64,000 bases of DNA from NCBI GenBank assembly GCA_018398765.1, contig JAHBMJ010003194.1:1-64000 (forward strand), given 5' to 3'. Positions 33,901 to 44,744 of this stretch are shown here, one piece after another (the stretch's first letter is position 1; each line of letters opens with the position of its first letter). Position numbers and translations under genes: made by a program. The notes under the pieces are model-generated. The model worked only from the letters and a program-made list of their open reading frames with translations. It made no database searches and had not been told where the DNA came from. The stretch comes from Chromera velia (taxonomy: Eukaryota > Sar > Chromeraceae).

Positions 33901-36652
33901 GACCACTCTTTTGGTGAGTGAGTGGAGGGACTGCAACGACCGCGTGTCCGAAGTTGAGCGTCTCGCAGTTGCCCTTCCCATGCAGTCTGACGTGACGGGG
34001 GCGGCTCAGAGGGAGAGCCAGCCTGAACCTTCCACCGTGCTGAAGAGAAAGCTTGAGTGGTGCAGACAGTTGGTCGAGCAGCAGTGTCTCTCAGCAGGTG
34101 AGGGGACGGGGGCACAGGCAGGGGTAGCGGATGAGGGTGGGATTGTGAGGAATGCCTGCCTTCAGGCATGGGAGCTATTGAGCGCAAAGGTACCGAGCTA
34201 TCTCCTCGGGGAGAGATGGAAGCTCGCTCAGCAGGGTGACAGGCGTCTGTTTGGAATTGTTGAGGATTCACACCCCCTCCTCCAGGTGGCAGCAGAACAT
34301 ATCCAGACAGTGTGCCAGCAGGGTGCTCGACCTGGTGTGGAGGCAGTGGCGGTGTACATGAGGGACGCGATCAGAAATTTCCGTCGCGCTGTTGCTGAGC
34401 GTGCCTGTGACGCCATTGAGAGGCTGGAGGCACAAGTGCGTGAGGCTGAAGAGAGGGAGGAGGAAGAACGGAGACGGGAAGAGGAAGAGCGGAAGAGGAG
34501 GGAGGAGGAAGAAAGACGAAAAAGAGAAGAAGAAGAAGAAGAAAGACGATTAAGAGAAGAGGAAGAGAGGCGAAAGAAAGAGGAGGAAGAACGAAGAGAA
34601 AGGGAAGCTGCGGAAAAAGAAAAGAGAAGAAAGGCCGAGGAAGACAGACTCCTTTCCATCATGAAGCAAGAAGAAGAGGCAGCAAAGTTGAAGGCCGGAA
34701 AAGGAGACAAATCAACTGAGAATGCCACAAGGCCCCCAAGAAAACGAGGGCCCCCCCAGTTGAACTTTGCTGCTATGGGGGATGCGCTACTCACCTCCAC
34801 TCCTTCCATCACCCTCCCCCCCCGTGCCGACCCTCCCACAACCACAGCACACGAGCCCCCACCCGATCATCTGGTTACCATGGACATGACACGCCAGCTA
34901 GTCCTCAGAGAAGGTCCTCGTTCCCCTTCCCCGTCCCGCCCCCACCCCGAATCCAACCGCAACCTCATCCAGGAACCTCAACAGATTCCAAGAGGGGCTG
35001 CACAGGGCACTGTGCAGGCGGACTCTCTGCAGTACTCCACAAACCCGTCAGCTGCTACCAGTTCCATCCGCCCTGCCACTACGCCTTGTACCTCTTCTAC
35101 CCCACCCAACGTCACCCAGGACGCCAACAGAGGGGCACAGCCTCCTGGTCACTCTGTCGGAGTTCCCGCCGCCCATCCCCACCGCCAACCCGACGCAGCA
35201 GCAGCAGCAGCAGACGAGAGAACGTCTTCCAAGAGTGTGCCTGCAGAGGTGTCTGAAGAGAGAGAAAGAGGCAAAGAGGCCGGCACCTCTGCAGTCTCAT
35301 GCAACCCCTCTCCAAGTGACTCAGAGCGCCGCACAGCAGCAGACTCCCGTCCTCCCTCTCCCCCTGAGAAGGCGCATCTACCTGTGTCAGAACCGGAGGG
35401 TCCGATTCCCTCTTCGGCTGTCGAAGCTTCGGCTGAAGACGACACCACAAGCAGAGCAAGAGAGGAGGAAGGGGAATCAGCAGCTGCAGCTGTGGGCGTC
35501 TGCTGTACCTCTTCAGAAACAGAGGCTGCAGTACAGGGTGTGCATGGGGCGTCGGGAGACATTCTGCCGTTGTCTGAGCACGGGCAGGAGATAGCGGTGG
35601 AGAAGTTACGGTTTGTTATCCATACAGACGGCCCTCCTGCCGGTTCAGGAAGGGGGCAAGCATCGTATCATGAGGTAACGGCCACCAACGGCATCCCGTC
35701 TGTCACCGCAGTCGGGGGCCGTCCGCGTGGAGGACGAGGCGACGCCGGGTGGACAGAGTCGGACCCGAAAGGCCGAGTTGTGCACAGCAGCAACGAGTGG
35801 CAGGAAGAGGATGACGGGGCGTTCCGGGTGTACCTGACAGACCCAGAAAGGCTGCGCGTAATGCGAGGACAGGAATCCCCGGATGCGCGTGCACGGGGGG
35901 GGCGTGGAGATCACCTTTTGGGTCTGGAGTTAGGGCGCACGGTGGGTGAATTCCTCAGATGGCAGGACAACCAAGAGGGAGGGGGTGTCACGGACTCGGC
36001 CTCAGTCTCGGGGACTGTGACAAGACTCACAGGCACAGGGGGTTGGGCCAGCCGGGCACAGATCAAACATGTCGGGCGGGTGGCTGAAGGGTGGGTGCGG
36101 GAACGCATGGAAGAAATCTTTTTTGGTCGAAGGGTTGTGTGGGTGAACGAACGGGCCGAGCAGAGCCTTCCGTTTGACCTCATCGTTCTCCCAAAGGGGG
36201 GGCATAATTCTGGGTTGGTCCCAGAAGGCTCCAATTGGGGGGGGGATGACCTCACAGAGCTCCTGAAAGACTTGAGAGACGCTCTGACGGAGAGACATGG
36301 GAGATCGGAGAGCACTCGGGCGCTTCCACTTGATGAGTGTCTGTTCGTTGAAGTCAAGGGCTCTGTTCGCCCTGCCCAGCGGAAGCCGTTTGTTGAAGTA
36401 TCGTTACAGGAGTTGAGGTGGGCAGACCGCCTAGGCGACAGGTATGAGATCTGGAGAGTGACCGGACTCTGTCGGCAGGAACCAGAAGGGGAAGAAGGAA
36501 GATCGTCTGAGGGACAATTGGAGGGGGAGATCGAGCGTGTGAGGGTGAAACAGGCTTGCATGACTGGGAAGGTTCATCTGCTCCTCTGCTTCCCTGCCGC
36601 AACTGCTGCGGCTACTGGTGCTGCAGCTGTTTCTTCTTCATCTATGGGCTAA
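21921..36652 (+). CDS. Giant NO VEIN/sacsin-like protein: GHKL ATPase plus C-terminal DUF3883
   Basis: Exons in phase: 22065-22207, 22343-22870, 23151-23303, 23607-23822, 23968-24099, 24467-25181, 25571-26393, 26632-26780, 27051-28188, 28326 to about 30267, 30605-36652; about 4,000 aa. A first exon 21921-21996 (MKSQKDWSTFLPSRFVF) is tentative because its GTCTCC donor and 68-bp intron are weak. The N-terminal part has NOV-like sequence (LGCGDFLGFLRR). The ATPase begins across the 28188/28326 junction with FELVQNADDN, then CSVGRSTK and GRKGIGFKATFAVTSEP, the N-, G1- and G2-type boxes of the sacsin/NOV class. A Glu/Arg coiled coil lies at 34430-34640 and a Pro/Ser/Ala-rich region at 34700-35600. 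The end is DUF3883 (VGRVAEGWVRE, PFDLIVLPK, FVEVKGSV, YEIWRVTG). An in-frame TAA lies at 27149-27151 inside exon 9. The stop TAA (36650-36652) belongs to an inserted transposon. NOV-type proteins are poorly understood; a chaperone-like or trafficking role is only inference. Confidence 0.85.
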
Positions 36653-36654
36653 AA
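36639..36654 (+). repeat. Left terminal inverted repeat
   Basis: CATCTATGGGCTAAAA. The giant gene's reading frame enters it as TCA TCT ATG GGC TAA, so its last three codons (Ser-Met-Gly) and the stop are at least partly transposon sequence. Confidence 0.9.
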
Positions 36655-36875
36655 TTATAGTGGAATAGTCCACTATTTCTATCCCCTAATAGTCAATAGT
36701 GGGAATAGTGACTATTCCCTATTCCAATTATAAAAAATAGTAGACTATTCCGACTATTCTGACATTTATGAACCTTATTTGAAAATAGTGACTATTCTCA
36801 CTATTCCTGCCGACGCTTTAGTGACTATTCTCACTATTCCTGCCAAAACGAAGGTGACTATTCTCACTATTTAAA
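36655..36875 (+). repeat. Left subterminal GGAATAGTG / CACTATTCC array
   Basis: More than ten copies of (G)GAATAGTG or CACTATTC in both orientations, some forming short palindromes (GGAATAGTCCACTATT). This matches the right-end array. Confidence 0.88.
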
Positions 36876-36984
36876 ATACAGTCAACAAAAGATTCGACCC
36901 AGAGGAGACATCCGAGTGATGATGAAGAGACTTCAAAGTTGGATTCGGAACTGTCCCTCCCCAAACCGTGAACACTGGCACCGC

Positions 36985-39933
36985 TTAAAGATCCGTCTCC
37001 AGCATTGCCTCCCCGTCAGAGGACCCATCTACCTTGGAGTTGCCCTCCCCCGCACCCTCCACGTCATCAATGTCCCCCCCCTCTTCGTTCTGGTTTCCCC
37101 TACTTCCACTCTTCGCAAGAGAGAGGACACTAGGAAGAACAACTCCGCAACGACCAAGACAGTCGAGAGTGAAGTCTCTTATGTCTGCAAAAAGAGATGC
37201 GATTCTCGGATCAATTTTCTTTTCGGTTCACATCTGTCGGATCTGTTTCTGCACTTCCTCCCTCGGCATCTTTGTTTTCAAACTATAGGTCCGCAGACCC
37301 CTGCTCGTGATCTCTGCCCCATTAGCATAATAAAACTCAACAATGGGGATATATGCCTTTGTCCGGCGGCAAACTGCAGAGGGGGAAAAGGTTTCGTTCT
37401 TGCTTGCGATGAATTCAAACACAGCAAGAAAAAAAGCAAGCTCTTGCAAGATCATGTACGGGAAGACGGGGTCGAAGACGTCTACTGCTGTGAGTGTGAA
37501 TTCTCCTGATGCCTCACCCTCAGCGGGCCTGGCCTGCACAAACCCTGCAGAGTCCCCTTTTTTCGAATACCATGTCCCCTTTTTCTTTTAGGTCTCTGCA
37601 GCAGCTTCCCCAACAAACACTTCTGCTGCATCTTTTCTGTCACTTGCGAAGACAGGTCGAAGGGCGGGGGCGAGCGCTACTGCAGAGCAGAGGGTAGAGA
37701 GCTCAAGGAGAGAGGGGTTCCGGAGAAACACAAAAGTGAAAAACTCCATGGGTGCTCCCTCTCCTTCATCGAGATCGCGGGGCAGTCGACCCCCGCTCTG
37801 CAGTGTCTGCACTTTCTGCAAGACAAAAATACGTGAACATTTGTATGTTAAAGACAATTCTGGATAAAATAAAAAAAAATACAATGGGGGACATTCAGGA
37901 GAAAAAATGAAAGCAAACGCGCTCAGTCTCTCACAGAAAGAACGAAAAAGAACACAGCTTCAAACAGTCTGAAAGTTGAGGAGAAGAAACGAAAATGAGG
38001 GGAAAAGAGAAGAAAAAGAAACAACTACTCCGAAGTAGTACCTGCGCATCAGCGGGGGCCAAAAGACTCTTCGTCCTTTCCTGTGCAAGGGCGGGGTGGG
38101 CGCGCAAAGGGGTGAAGATCTTTCGGTTCTTCGTATCCGTCGTCTGTGTCACCTCCCACTTAATTTGCCCACTGCCTTTCGCCCTGCCCGGATGTGCAGG
38201 TGGAACACCGAGGAGGTCAAAGGTCAGGTTCTTGTAGGGGCTGATGCGCTGCGCTGTAACATTTGAACCCTTTGACCACCCCGTCCCCCCAACTGCCTTC
38301 GAGTACAGATCTCCTGCCCTCAGCCAGAAACGTTCATACAGCTTGTCTGGGGTTTTGTCCACCGTGTCAAAGCTCTGGAGGCCGCAGATCACGGCAGCCC
38401 AGTACCACGGATAAGATGGACCCTCCTCCGTCATATCCCCCAGAGTAATGCTGCAGCATCAAAAGAGGAAAGGGGGATAAGAAATAAAGAGGGTGACTCG
38501 GAGGAAGGAGTGAAAAGAGCGAAAAGGAGAAATAAACGGAAAAAAAAAGCGGACAGAAATGGACAGAAGACCGGAGGAGACAGAAAAAAAATAAAAGGAG
38601 AAAGCAAGAGGAGAGAACCGAGTCTAGAATTAAGTGAGGACAAAGAGTGGAAGCGAGACGGACCGATTGACAAACCCCACTAACAGGTGAAGCCTGTCCA
38701 GAGGAACTTTGTCAATCGAGGCATCTGTTTCGTTTTCCTTCTGTTCCCCGTCTCCTGCCTTCCCTTTCTTCCTTCCCTTCTCAGCACCATCCTCGAGTGC
38801 CTTGATGCGTTGTCGTACTTAGCGGCAAAGGCACTCGAGGACGGTGCTGAGAAGGGAAGGAAGAAAGGGAAGGCAGGAGACGGGGAAGGAAGAAAGGGAA
38901 GGCAGAGAGGGAATGCCTTCACAAGCTTACGCTCAAACCCTGTATTCCCTATGAGGGAGGCCCACTCATCAAGCGTCTGTTTCGTTTTCCTTCTGTTCCC
39001 CGTCTCCTGCCTTCCCTTTCTTCCTTCCCTTCTCAGCACCGTCCTCGAGTGCCTTGATGCGTTGTCGTACTTGGCGGCAAAGGCACTCGAGGACGGTGCT
39101 GAGAAGGGAAGGAAGAAAGGGAAGGCAAGAGACGGGGAAGGAAGAAAGGGAAGGCAGAGAGGGAATGCCTTCACAAGCTTATGCTCGAACCCTGTGTTCC
39201 CTATGAGGGAGGCCTACTCATCAAGCATCTCCTCCTCATCACTCTCCGTCTTCTTCTCTTTTTCTGTTTCTTTCTCCTGGCTGCTACTGGCAGCGCTTCT
39301 CTTTTCCCTCTTCTCTTCCTGTGAGGTCTTCTCTTTGTTCCCTCCCTCCTCTTTTTCTTTCTTTTCCTTCCTTTCCTTCCTCCCCTCTTCCTTTCCTTTT
39401 TTTTCTTTATCTTTGCACTCTTCTTCCTCTTTTCCCCCCCTTTTTTTTTCGCCTATTCTGGCACTCTTTCTCCTTCTTTTGACAGGTTCTTCCTCTTTTT
39501 CATCCTCCTCATCTTCTGACTCGGACTCGGGGGGACGCTTTTTGAGTTTCCCCTTCCCGTTCCCTCTGCCTCTGGGGATATCGTCTTCTTTGAAAGACTT
39601 TTCGTCATCCTCATCATCGTCCTTTGGAGTTTTCACACCTGCAGGAAGCAAGCCATGAACAGCAACAAGCAAAGATCACTTGCTGTACACAGTGGAAAAA
39701 TTGTGGAGAGACCAGGAGAGACTGCAACAACGAATTTTTATAGAGAGATGCGAGTGTATCCAAATCCGTCACCAACCTTTCAATGCTTTGAGTGCTTCAG
39801 GAGTACCCATCTCCTCGTCATCTTCCTCACTTGCACCCTTCTTTGCATTTTTGGGCTTCTTCTCAGCCTTTGACTCGGCCTTCTCTTTTGGGGGGCGCCT
39901 ACGGTGGCCCTTGCCCTTCTTTTCGTCACCCAT
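36985..39933 (-). CDS. Transposon-borne intron-containing gene, nuclear-protein-like, unrecognised
   Basis: Starts at ATG 39933 (MGDEKKGKGHRRRPPKEK). Exon 1 is 39777-39933; exon 2 starts at 39638 after a CTGCAG acceptor and is a Lys/Glu/Asp-rich segment with KRRRKSAR, a likely nuclear-localisation sequence. It reaches TAG at 39216-39214 where a duplicated downstream copy has TGG (LDEWASLIGN). Further likely exons are 38430-38043 (YPWYWAAVICGLQSFDTV...), 37820-37590 (MEFFTFVFLRNPSLLEL), 37545-37228 and 37190-36985 (DFTLDCLGRCGVVLP, acidic tail, TAA). I could not settle all junctions. The position inside the TIR element and a start codon only about 540 bp from the divergent transposase start suggest an accessory transposition protein, comparable in role to TNPA of CACTA elements (inference). 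No domain is recognised. Confidence 0.5.
38718..39226 (-). repeat. Tandem 254-bp duplication, each unit carrying a ~45-bp-arm hairpin
   Basis: Units of about 254 bp (38718-38971 and 38972-39225) differ by a handful of bases, all A/G or C/T transitions. Each contains an inverted repeat: an arm from GCCTTCCC to CTCGAGTGCC, a spacer of about 28 bp with GTTGTCGTA, and the complementary arm GGCACTCGAGG to GGGAAGGC. The duplication overlaps the minus-strand accessory gene and is open in that frame. Confidence 0.85.
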
Positions 39934-40169
39934 TGAGAGAGAAACCCACAACACTGACACCTGAAAGTCAAAGAAGTGATAAAAACAGAACTTCCAATCC
40001 AGTACAAACAAGTCTCTGTGTGCTTTTGTGACCCTTTTGAGTGAAAACAAGTTGTCGCTGTCCCTATTTTGTTCAAACAAGAACCTTTACAGTGCTTCAC
40101 TTCCCGAGTCGCCATCACAGAAGCCAAGGCAGCGGTCGAAATTTTGTTTCAAAAGTGAGATGGCACGCA

Positions 40170-40177
40170 TGCATGCA
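40170..40177. promoter_or_regulatory. TGCATGCA palindrome between the two transposon genes
   Basis: It lies in ACGCATGCATGCATGG, about 237 bp upstream of the minus-strand start (39933) and 293 bp upstream of the transposase ATG (40470), the same distance range as in host promoters. Confidence 0.35.
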
Positions 40178-40469
40178 TGGAGGCCCCAGCATGGCCCCGG
40201 CATGCTTGTATTACTCAATCCCGGCCATCTGAGCCGTCTCCCGCCGTCTCCCTAGCCGTCTCCAGGAGACGTGGATCTGTTGCAGCAACCAGATGTGTGA
40301 GAAGAGGATTCACAACATCCAAGGCGCTTCTGTGACAAGAAAGTTAAGCGAATGAACCAAGCGGTGGAAACTTTGAGACACAGTGGGCAAAGATATTCTC
40401 ATAAACGCAATCTTTTCCCCATAGCCCGATCTTGCCCAATCTTCACATCCTTTCTCTCATTCTAGCAGT

Positions 40470-43400
40470 ATGGTGAAGCAGAAACTGGGTTGGAGATGTG
40501 CAATATGCCAAAAAGTCTTGAAGGATGATGTTGCCACTAAGTATAAACACTTTGCGCACATAAGAGACCACCCCCGAATCCCAGTCGGAAAAGTAGAGCG
40601 TCTCGAAGCTTTTTCCCACAAAGATTCACCTCGAGGGAGCCATATGGAAGCACAGGCTGGATTGGCCGGAGAACCAGCTTTTCAGGGAGAGGTGGGGGCA
40701 ATTGATGTAGGTGAAGAGGGAGAGATGGAGGCAGTTGTTGAAGGTGAAGAGGGGGGAGAGGCAGCGCCATTCGCAGGCGAGGATTTCATTATGGTCGAAC
40801 CAGAGAGCACTGAGTCCCTCCTGAACACTGCAGAGAAGCTCTCTGCTTCCGAGCTCATTTTCCTTCATGCGCTCACATCAACCTAAACAAATAACCGGAA
40901 GGGTTCTATCTTTCTGAAAGTAATGAAGCACCCCTCTTTTGACCCAGCAACTCTCCCTCGGGGAGAGTCCCCTTCGACAATCAAATATTTGCAGCAAAGA
41001 TTTTTGTTGCAGTATGGTATGTGGGAGGAGGAACAGAGATTGCCAAGCTTTCCAAAGTTCGAACGGAAAGTATTTTCTGATCCAAGCATTCCAGACGGGG
41101 CTCATCCCGGTGCTCCGCCAGCGAATTTCCATTTCTTCTATGATATCGCGACCCAATAGTCGTTGCAAAGCGTTTGCTCACACAGCTAGCCGGCCGAAAG
41201 CATACCATTCATCTCAAAAAGCAGTTAACAGAGGGAGGCCCCCTTAGAATGGGAAGGAAAGTGGGCCCCCACTTCTGCACCGGCAAGTACTTTAGGGATG
41301 CGTATGCTGAGTTGATTGAAGGGGCAGGGCTTGATGCAGAGGAGCACGGTATGATTGGAATTGGCCTTTTGGCTGATACTACAGCAACCTTCATCATACC
41401 CGTCTACCTTTTCCTCACTTCGACCACCCGAAAAACCATTGAGTCGAATGAAGGAAAGATGCTTGTGGGGTTTCTTCCCAGGTGGAAATTATTCAGCAAC
41501 CAGGATGCGACTGAAAAGCAGGTATAAGAAGTCTTTCTTCCTCCTTCCACTCATTTCATTCTCATTCATTCCCGATTTCCCGTACTGCCTTTCTTTTTCA
41601 TTCTTCCCCTTTTTCCATTCCCCCATTTCTTCTTTGCTTCACCTGCCTCCCTCATATGCACTTCACCATCCCTCTATACTGGATTCCAGTGGCACTCGTT
41701 TTCTTTCTGCTTCCCTTCGTGCGTTGCAGACTGCGGCACTCCGAAAGATGAAGATGGATTGTTTGAGGGTCATTTTGGGTAGCATTTCGAAGGCGGAGAA
41801 GAAGCACCCGACTCCAGCTTTCAAACTGGTGATTCACGCGCAGTCCACAGGTGTGGGGGAACGTGGATCGAGCTGCGAATGGAAGCTGCATTTTTTTTTT
41901 CACCTTTACTTGTCTGACCGACCGTTTGCGCAGTTTGCGGCGGGAGTGTTTGAAAAAGCAAGCGCACTACTCGAATCTCCTTGTCGGTTTTGTTGGGTGA
42001 AGGGGTCTCAACTCAACAAATTTGGGAAAGGAACGTCGCCATGGGGTCGTTTTCCCAGAAAAACGAAGAAGCAAATGCAGAAAGGACTTGCTGTCCTTTA
42101 GGCAGAAAAGAAAAAACAGAAGAGACGGGAGCGAAATGAGTATGCAGCAAAGAAGAAGCTGTTCTCGATGCACCACTACGATAAGCCCAACCCCTTTTTC
42201 TCTCTTCGTTTCTTTCAGCCTTTATATTTTCCCTTTTGTCTTTTGCACGACTGGGACCTCGGGGTTGCAAAAAGATGTGTTGACATGTTGTCGACGCACT
42301 TTTTTCATGAAGACAATGAATCTCGCTTTGGTACAAAGGCACAACTAGTAGCGTGCAAAGCCTACTGCAAAGAGCTTGTGCTTCCCTCTCAGATGGCGCA
42401 TCTCTCATCGAGCGGGTTCTTAAAAGTCCCCAAAATGACAGGCACCCAGTTTCGACATGCATTGTAGGTGCTTCCTTTTGCCTTTGCTTGCAACCGCGTT
42501 GACCCAAAGTTGATCGACTTGTTCGCTGACGTTGCATACGTTGGCTGTCTTCTTCGCCGAGAGTTCTGGGGGTTAAGAATGTTGCTCCGTGGAGCTGCTG
42601 GATCGGATGAAAATGTGGCAAATAATACTCTTCGCATTTTAATTTGTGAAACAATCAAGAAGTTTGTTGGGGTGTTGGAAGGATGTGGGCGGAAATGCTC
42701 AAATTTCATGAAAACACATGAAATTTCTGAGCATTCAATCGGGCAAATCATAGAACACGGGTCTTTGATTGGAACTTCCACTGAGCCTTTTGAGAGAGCG
42801 CACAAAGCAGTGAATGCCCTTCTGTCGTGCATCACGCGCCGTTTTTTTTTGCGGTCACTGACTCTTCGTCTTGAAGAAATGGAGAGAATCGCAGCAGTTT
42901 TTGAGGAAGGGAGAAGGGTGGAAGAGAAGAAACAAGTGATAAGGTTTTGTGAGAAACTCCAGAAGAAGTTTGATAGTTTTGTCAGAACTGTGAAACTTTC
43001 AGAGGTACAGAATGGAGACAAATTGACTGAGATCCGCTTCTCCAGTCGTCTGTTAAATGAGCTTGTTTAGCTTTTGTATATGCGTGTACATTCGTATGAC
43101 GACGACCGCAATGTGCCTGGTGTAGCGACTGAGAAACAGAATTCGATTCGTGATGCACTTTTTCAGCATGGAGAAGTCTTTGTTTACAAAAGAATGTATA
43201 TTTCCTTTGTTAACAAAAAAAGAAAGCTCATGCTGCAGGAGAGTGACTTCCGTGATGAGTCTGAGCAGTCCAATATGGAGGACTCTTCCCTTTTTGTTGT
43301 GTATGCATGGCCGCAGGGGGGGGATAGACGGGTGGCAGGCTCTCCTCCACATGAGCATGGGAACTTCCATGCTTTTTCTCCTGTCCGTGCGCAGTGGAGG

Positions 43401-43796
43401 GACGGTGAGTATAATCGTCCTCGCTCTGCAGATATTCAAATGTCTGTAGACGACTTCGAGGCCGAGAAGAAGGTCTGTTTTGGCGTTGTATCTTTGTTTT
43501 TTTCTTTAAATCTGCGTGACTCTGCCCCTCCTGCGTTACGCCAGAGGTGGACAAATGTGTTGTCCGAAAAGCTTGTTTTGGTTGAGGAATTGGAGGAAGC
43601 AGGAGACAACGCTTACCCTTCATATAGCGAGAATCTTCATGCAAAGTATGTTTTTTACAATCGTAAATCCCAAGTGATCTTTGCCCGTCACGTTGTTGAT
43701 CGAATTTTGTTGATGCCAGATGTGATTTATAACTGGAAGGAGTCGCGAAGGCGTGAAGAGCCCCAGCGTGATACCGTTGAATATCGTTTCTGAGTC
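40470..43796 (+). pseudogene. Plavaka/KDZ-like transposase, interrupted
   Basis: ATG 40470 opens a frame with a zinc-finger-like start (CAICQ...HFAHIRDH), then an acidic linker to TAA at 40884. The same frame resumes (YGMWEEEQRLPSFPKFE), shifts near 41145, and continues with ADTTATFIIPVYLFL and GKMLVGFLPRWKL, which resemble the PVYLTIGNI...LLGYLP region of Plavaka-type transposases. An intron (GTATAA...TTGCAG, 41522-41729) joins to 41730-43793, containing LHDWDLGVAKRCVDML and GTSTEPFERAHKAVNAL, again Plavaka-like, ending EYRF-TGA. That last part carries three in-frame TAGs (42099, 42465, 43068) and no TAA or TGA. Expected acidic catalytic residues cannot be assigned with certainty by eye. The breaks indicate decay unless the TAGs are read through. 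Confidence 0.65.
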
Positions 43797-43909
43797 AATT
43801 GGTACATCACTTGATAAACCTGGTATTCAACGCCGGCGCTGAGTTGATCTATTTGCATAATGTGCCAGTGGACTGATCGACTTCGATGCTATATGATTTA
43901 TGAAGTAAC

Positions 43910-44168
43910 CTCGGAATAGTCAGAATAGTGAATAGTCTACTATTTTGACTATTCTCAACTGGAATAGTTAGAACAGTGAGGTTTGACTAATAAAATAGTG
44001 GGAATAGTGGATTTTTACTAGAAGAATAGTGGGAATAGTGGATTTTCACTAGAAAAATAGTGGGAATAGTGGGTTTTTACTAGTAGAATAGTGGGAATAG
44101 TGGGTTTTTGCTAGTGGAATAGTGGGAATAGTGGACTATTCTTACTATTCCAACTATTTTACTCCAAC
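43910..44168 (+). repeat. Right subterminal GGAATAGTG array
   Basis: A regular GAATAGTGGGAATAGTGG(A/G)TTTTTACTAG repeat, about 31 bp long and repeated four to five times between 43985 and 44130, then inverted CTATTCTTACTATTCC next to the right TIR. Confidence 0.88.
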
Positions 44169-44184
44169 TTTTAGCCCATAGATG
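44169..44184 (-). repeat. Right terminal inverted repeat
   Basis: TTTTAGCCCATAGATG, the exact reverse complement of 36639-36654. Confidence 0.9.
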
Positions 44185-44539
44185 TTAAATTCATTTTTAA
44201 AGGCATTTCTTTGTGTGCAGCGTCTGCTGTGACTGCAGCTTGAGTTGTATCGCTGAGCTGGAGTTTGGCTAGGTTTGTTGATATGACAGTGTTTTTTTTT
44301 GCTCTGTGGTCAATAATGACCGTCAATTGACTACTGAAATATTCTTAGAAATATTTAAACTATTTCAGACTGCTTAAATTACGTTTAGAATTATATTATA
44401 TATTTCAAGGTTTTTAGTCATGCTTCAGTCTGAGTAACTGTTTGGTACCCGGCCCGGGGAGCTAGCTGGCGAGTTTGATAGTGACTGAAATAGCGCCATT
44501 ATGGTGGTTATGCTTAAACAATTAACCAGAATGCTTATA
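44185..44539. other. Former 3' flank of the giant ATPase gene, AT-rich
   Basis: If the transposon is removed the giant gene's frame would continue TCT TCT TTA AAT TCA ... to TGA at about 44230, adding roughly 15 codons, or it could use the TGTGTGCAG acceptor at 44211-44219. No other coding signal is visible; AT-rich DNA leads into the LINE tail. Confidence 0.35.
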
Positions 44540-44744
44540 TATGAATGAATGAATGAAGTTGGCTTTGCTAGAGTGGAGCCGTGCTCCCAGCAGCCCATAT
44601 TCATGCAAGAAATCGTCAATCACTCAACTCTAGAGATAAGGCCAAGCGCGAGATCCCCTGAAGTGCTCGCTTGGTGAGCTCACGAGCAGCATGCGCGTTG
44701 TAGGTGGTAATATAAGACTCGAACAGAAGAAGAAAAGGTCGCGT

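Larger units (their letters stand above)
36639..44184. mobile_element. TIR DNA transposon, Plavaka/KDZ or CACTA-like, 7.5 kb
   Basis: Both ends carry the 16-bp CATCTATGGGCTAAAA in inverted orientation (36639-36654 and 44169-44184). TT flanks each side (36637-36638, 44185-44186), compatible with a 2-bp target duplication, the size range seen in CACTA elements. Inside each end is an array of GGAATAGTG and its complement, like the subterminal arrays bound by accessory proteins of CACTA elements. The element encodes a transposase (+) and a second gene (-) transcribed divergently from about 40 kb. The transposase has several breaks, so this copy is probably not autonomous. It sits in the 3' end of the giant ATPase gene. 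Family assignment rests on transposase motifs only. Confidence 0.82.

Noticed and set aside
36639-44184. Virus-like element such as a Polinton for the 7.5-kb TIR element
   Set aside because: No polymerase, integrase, packaging or capsid-type sequence; short TIRs, subterminal arrays and Plavaka-like transposase motifs fit a plain DNA transposon.
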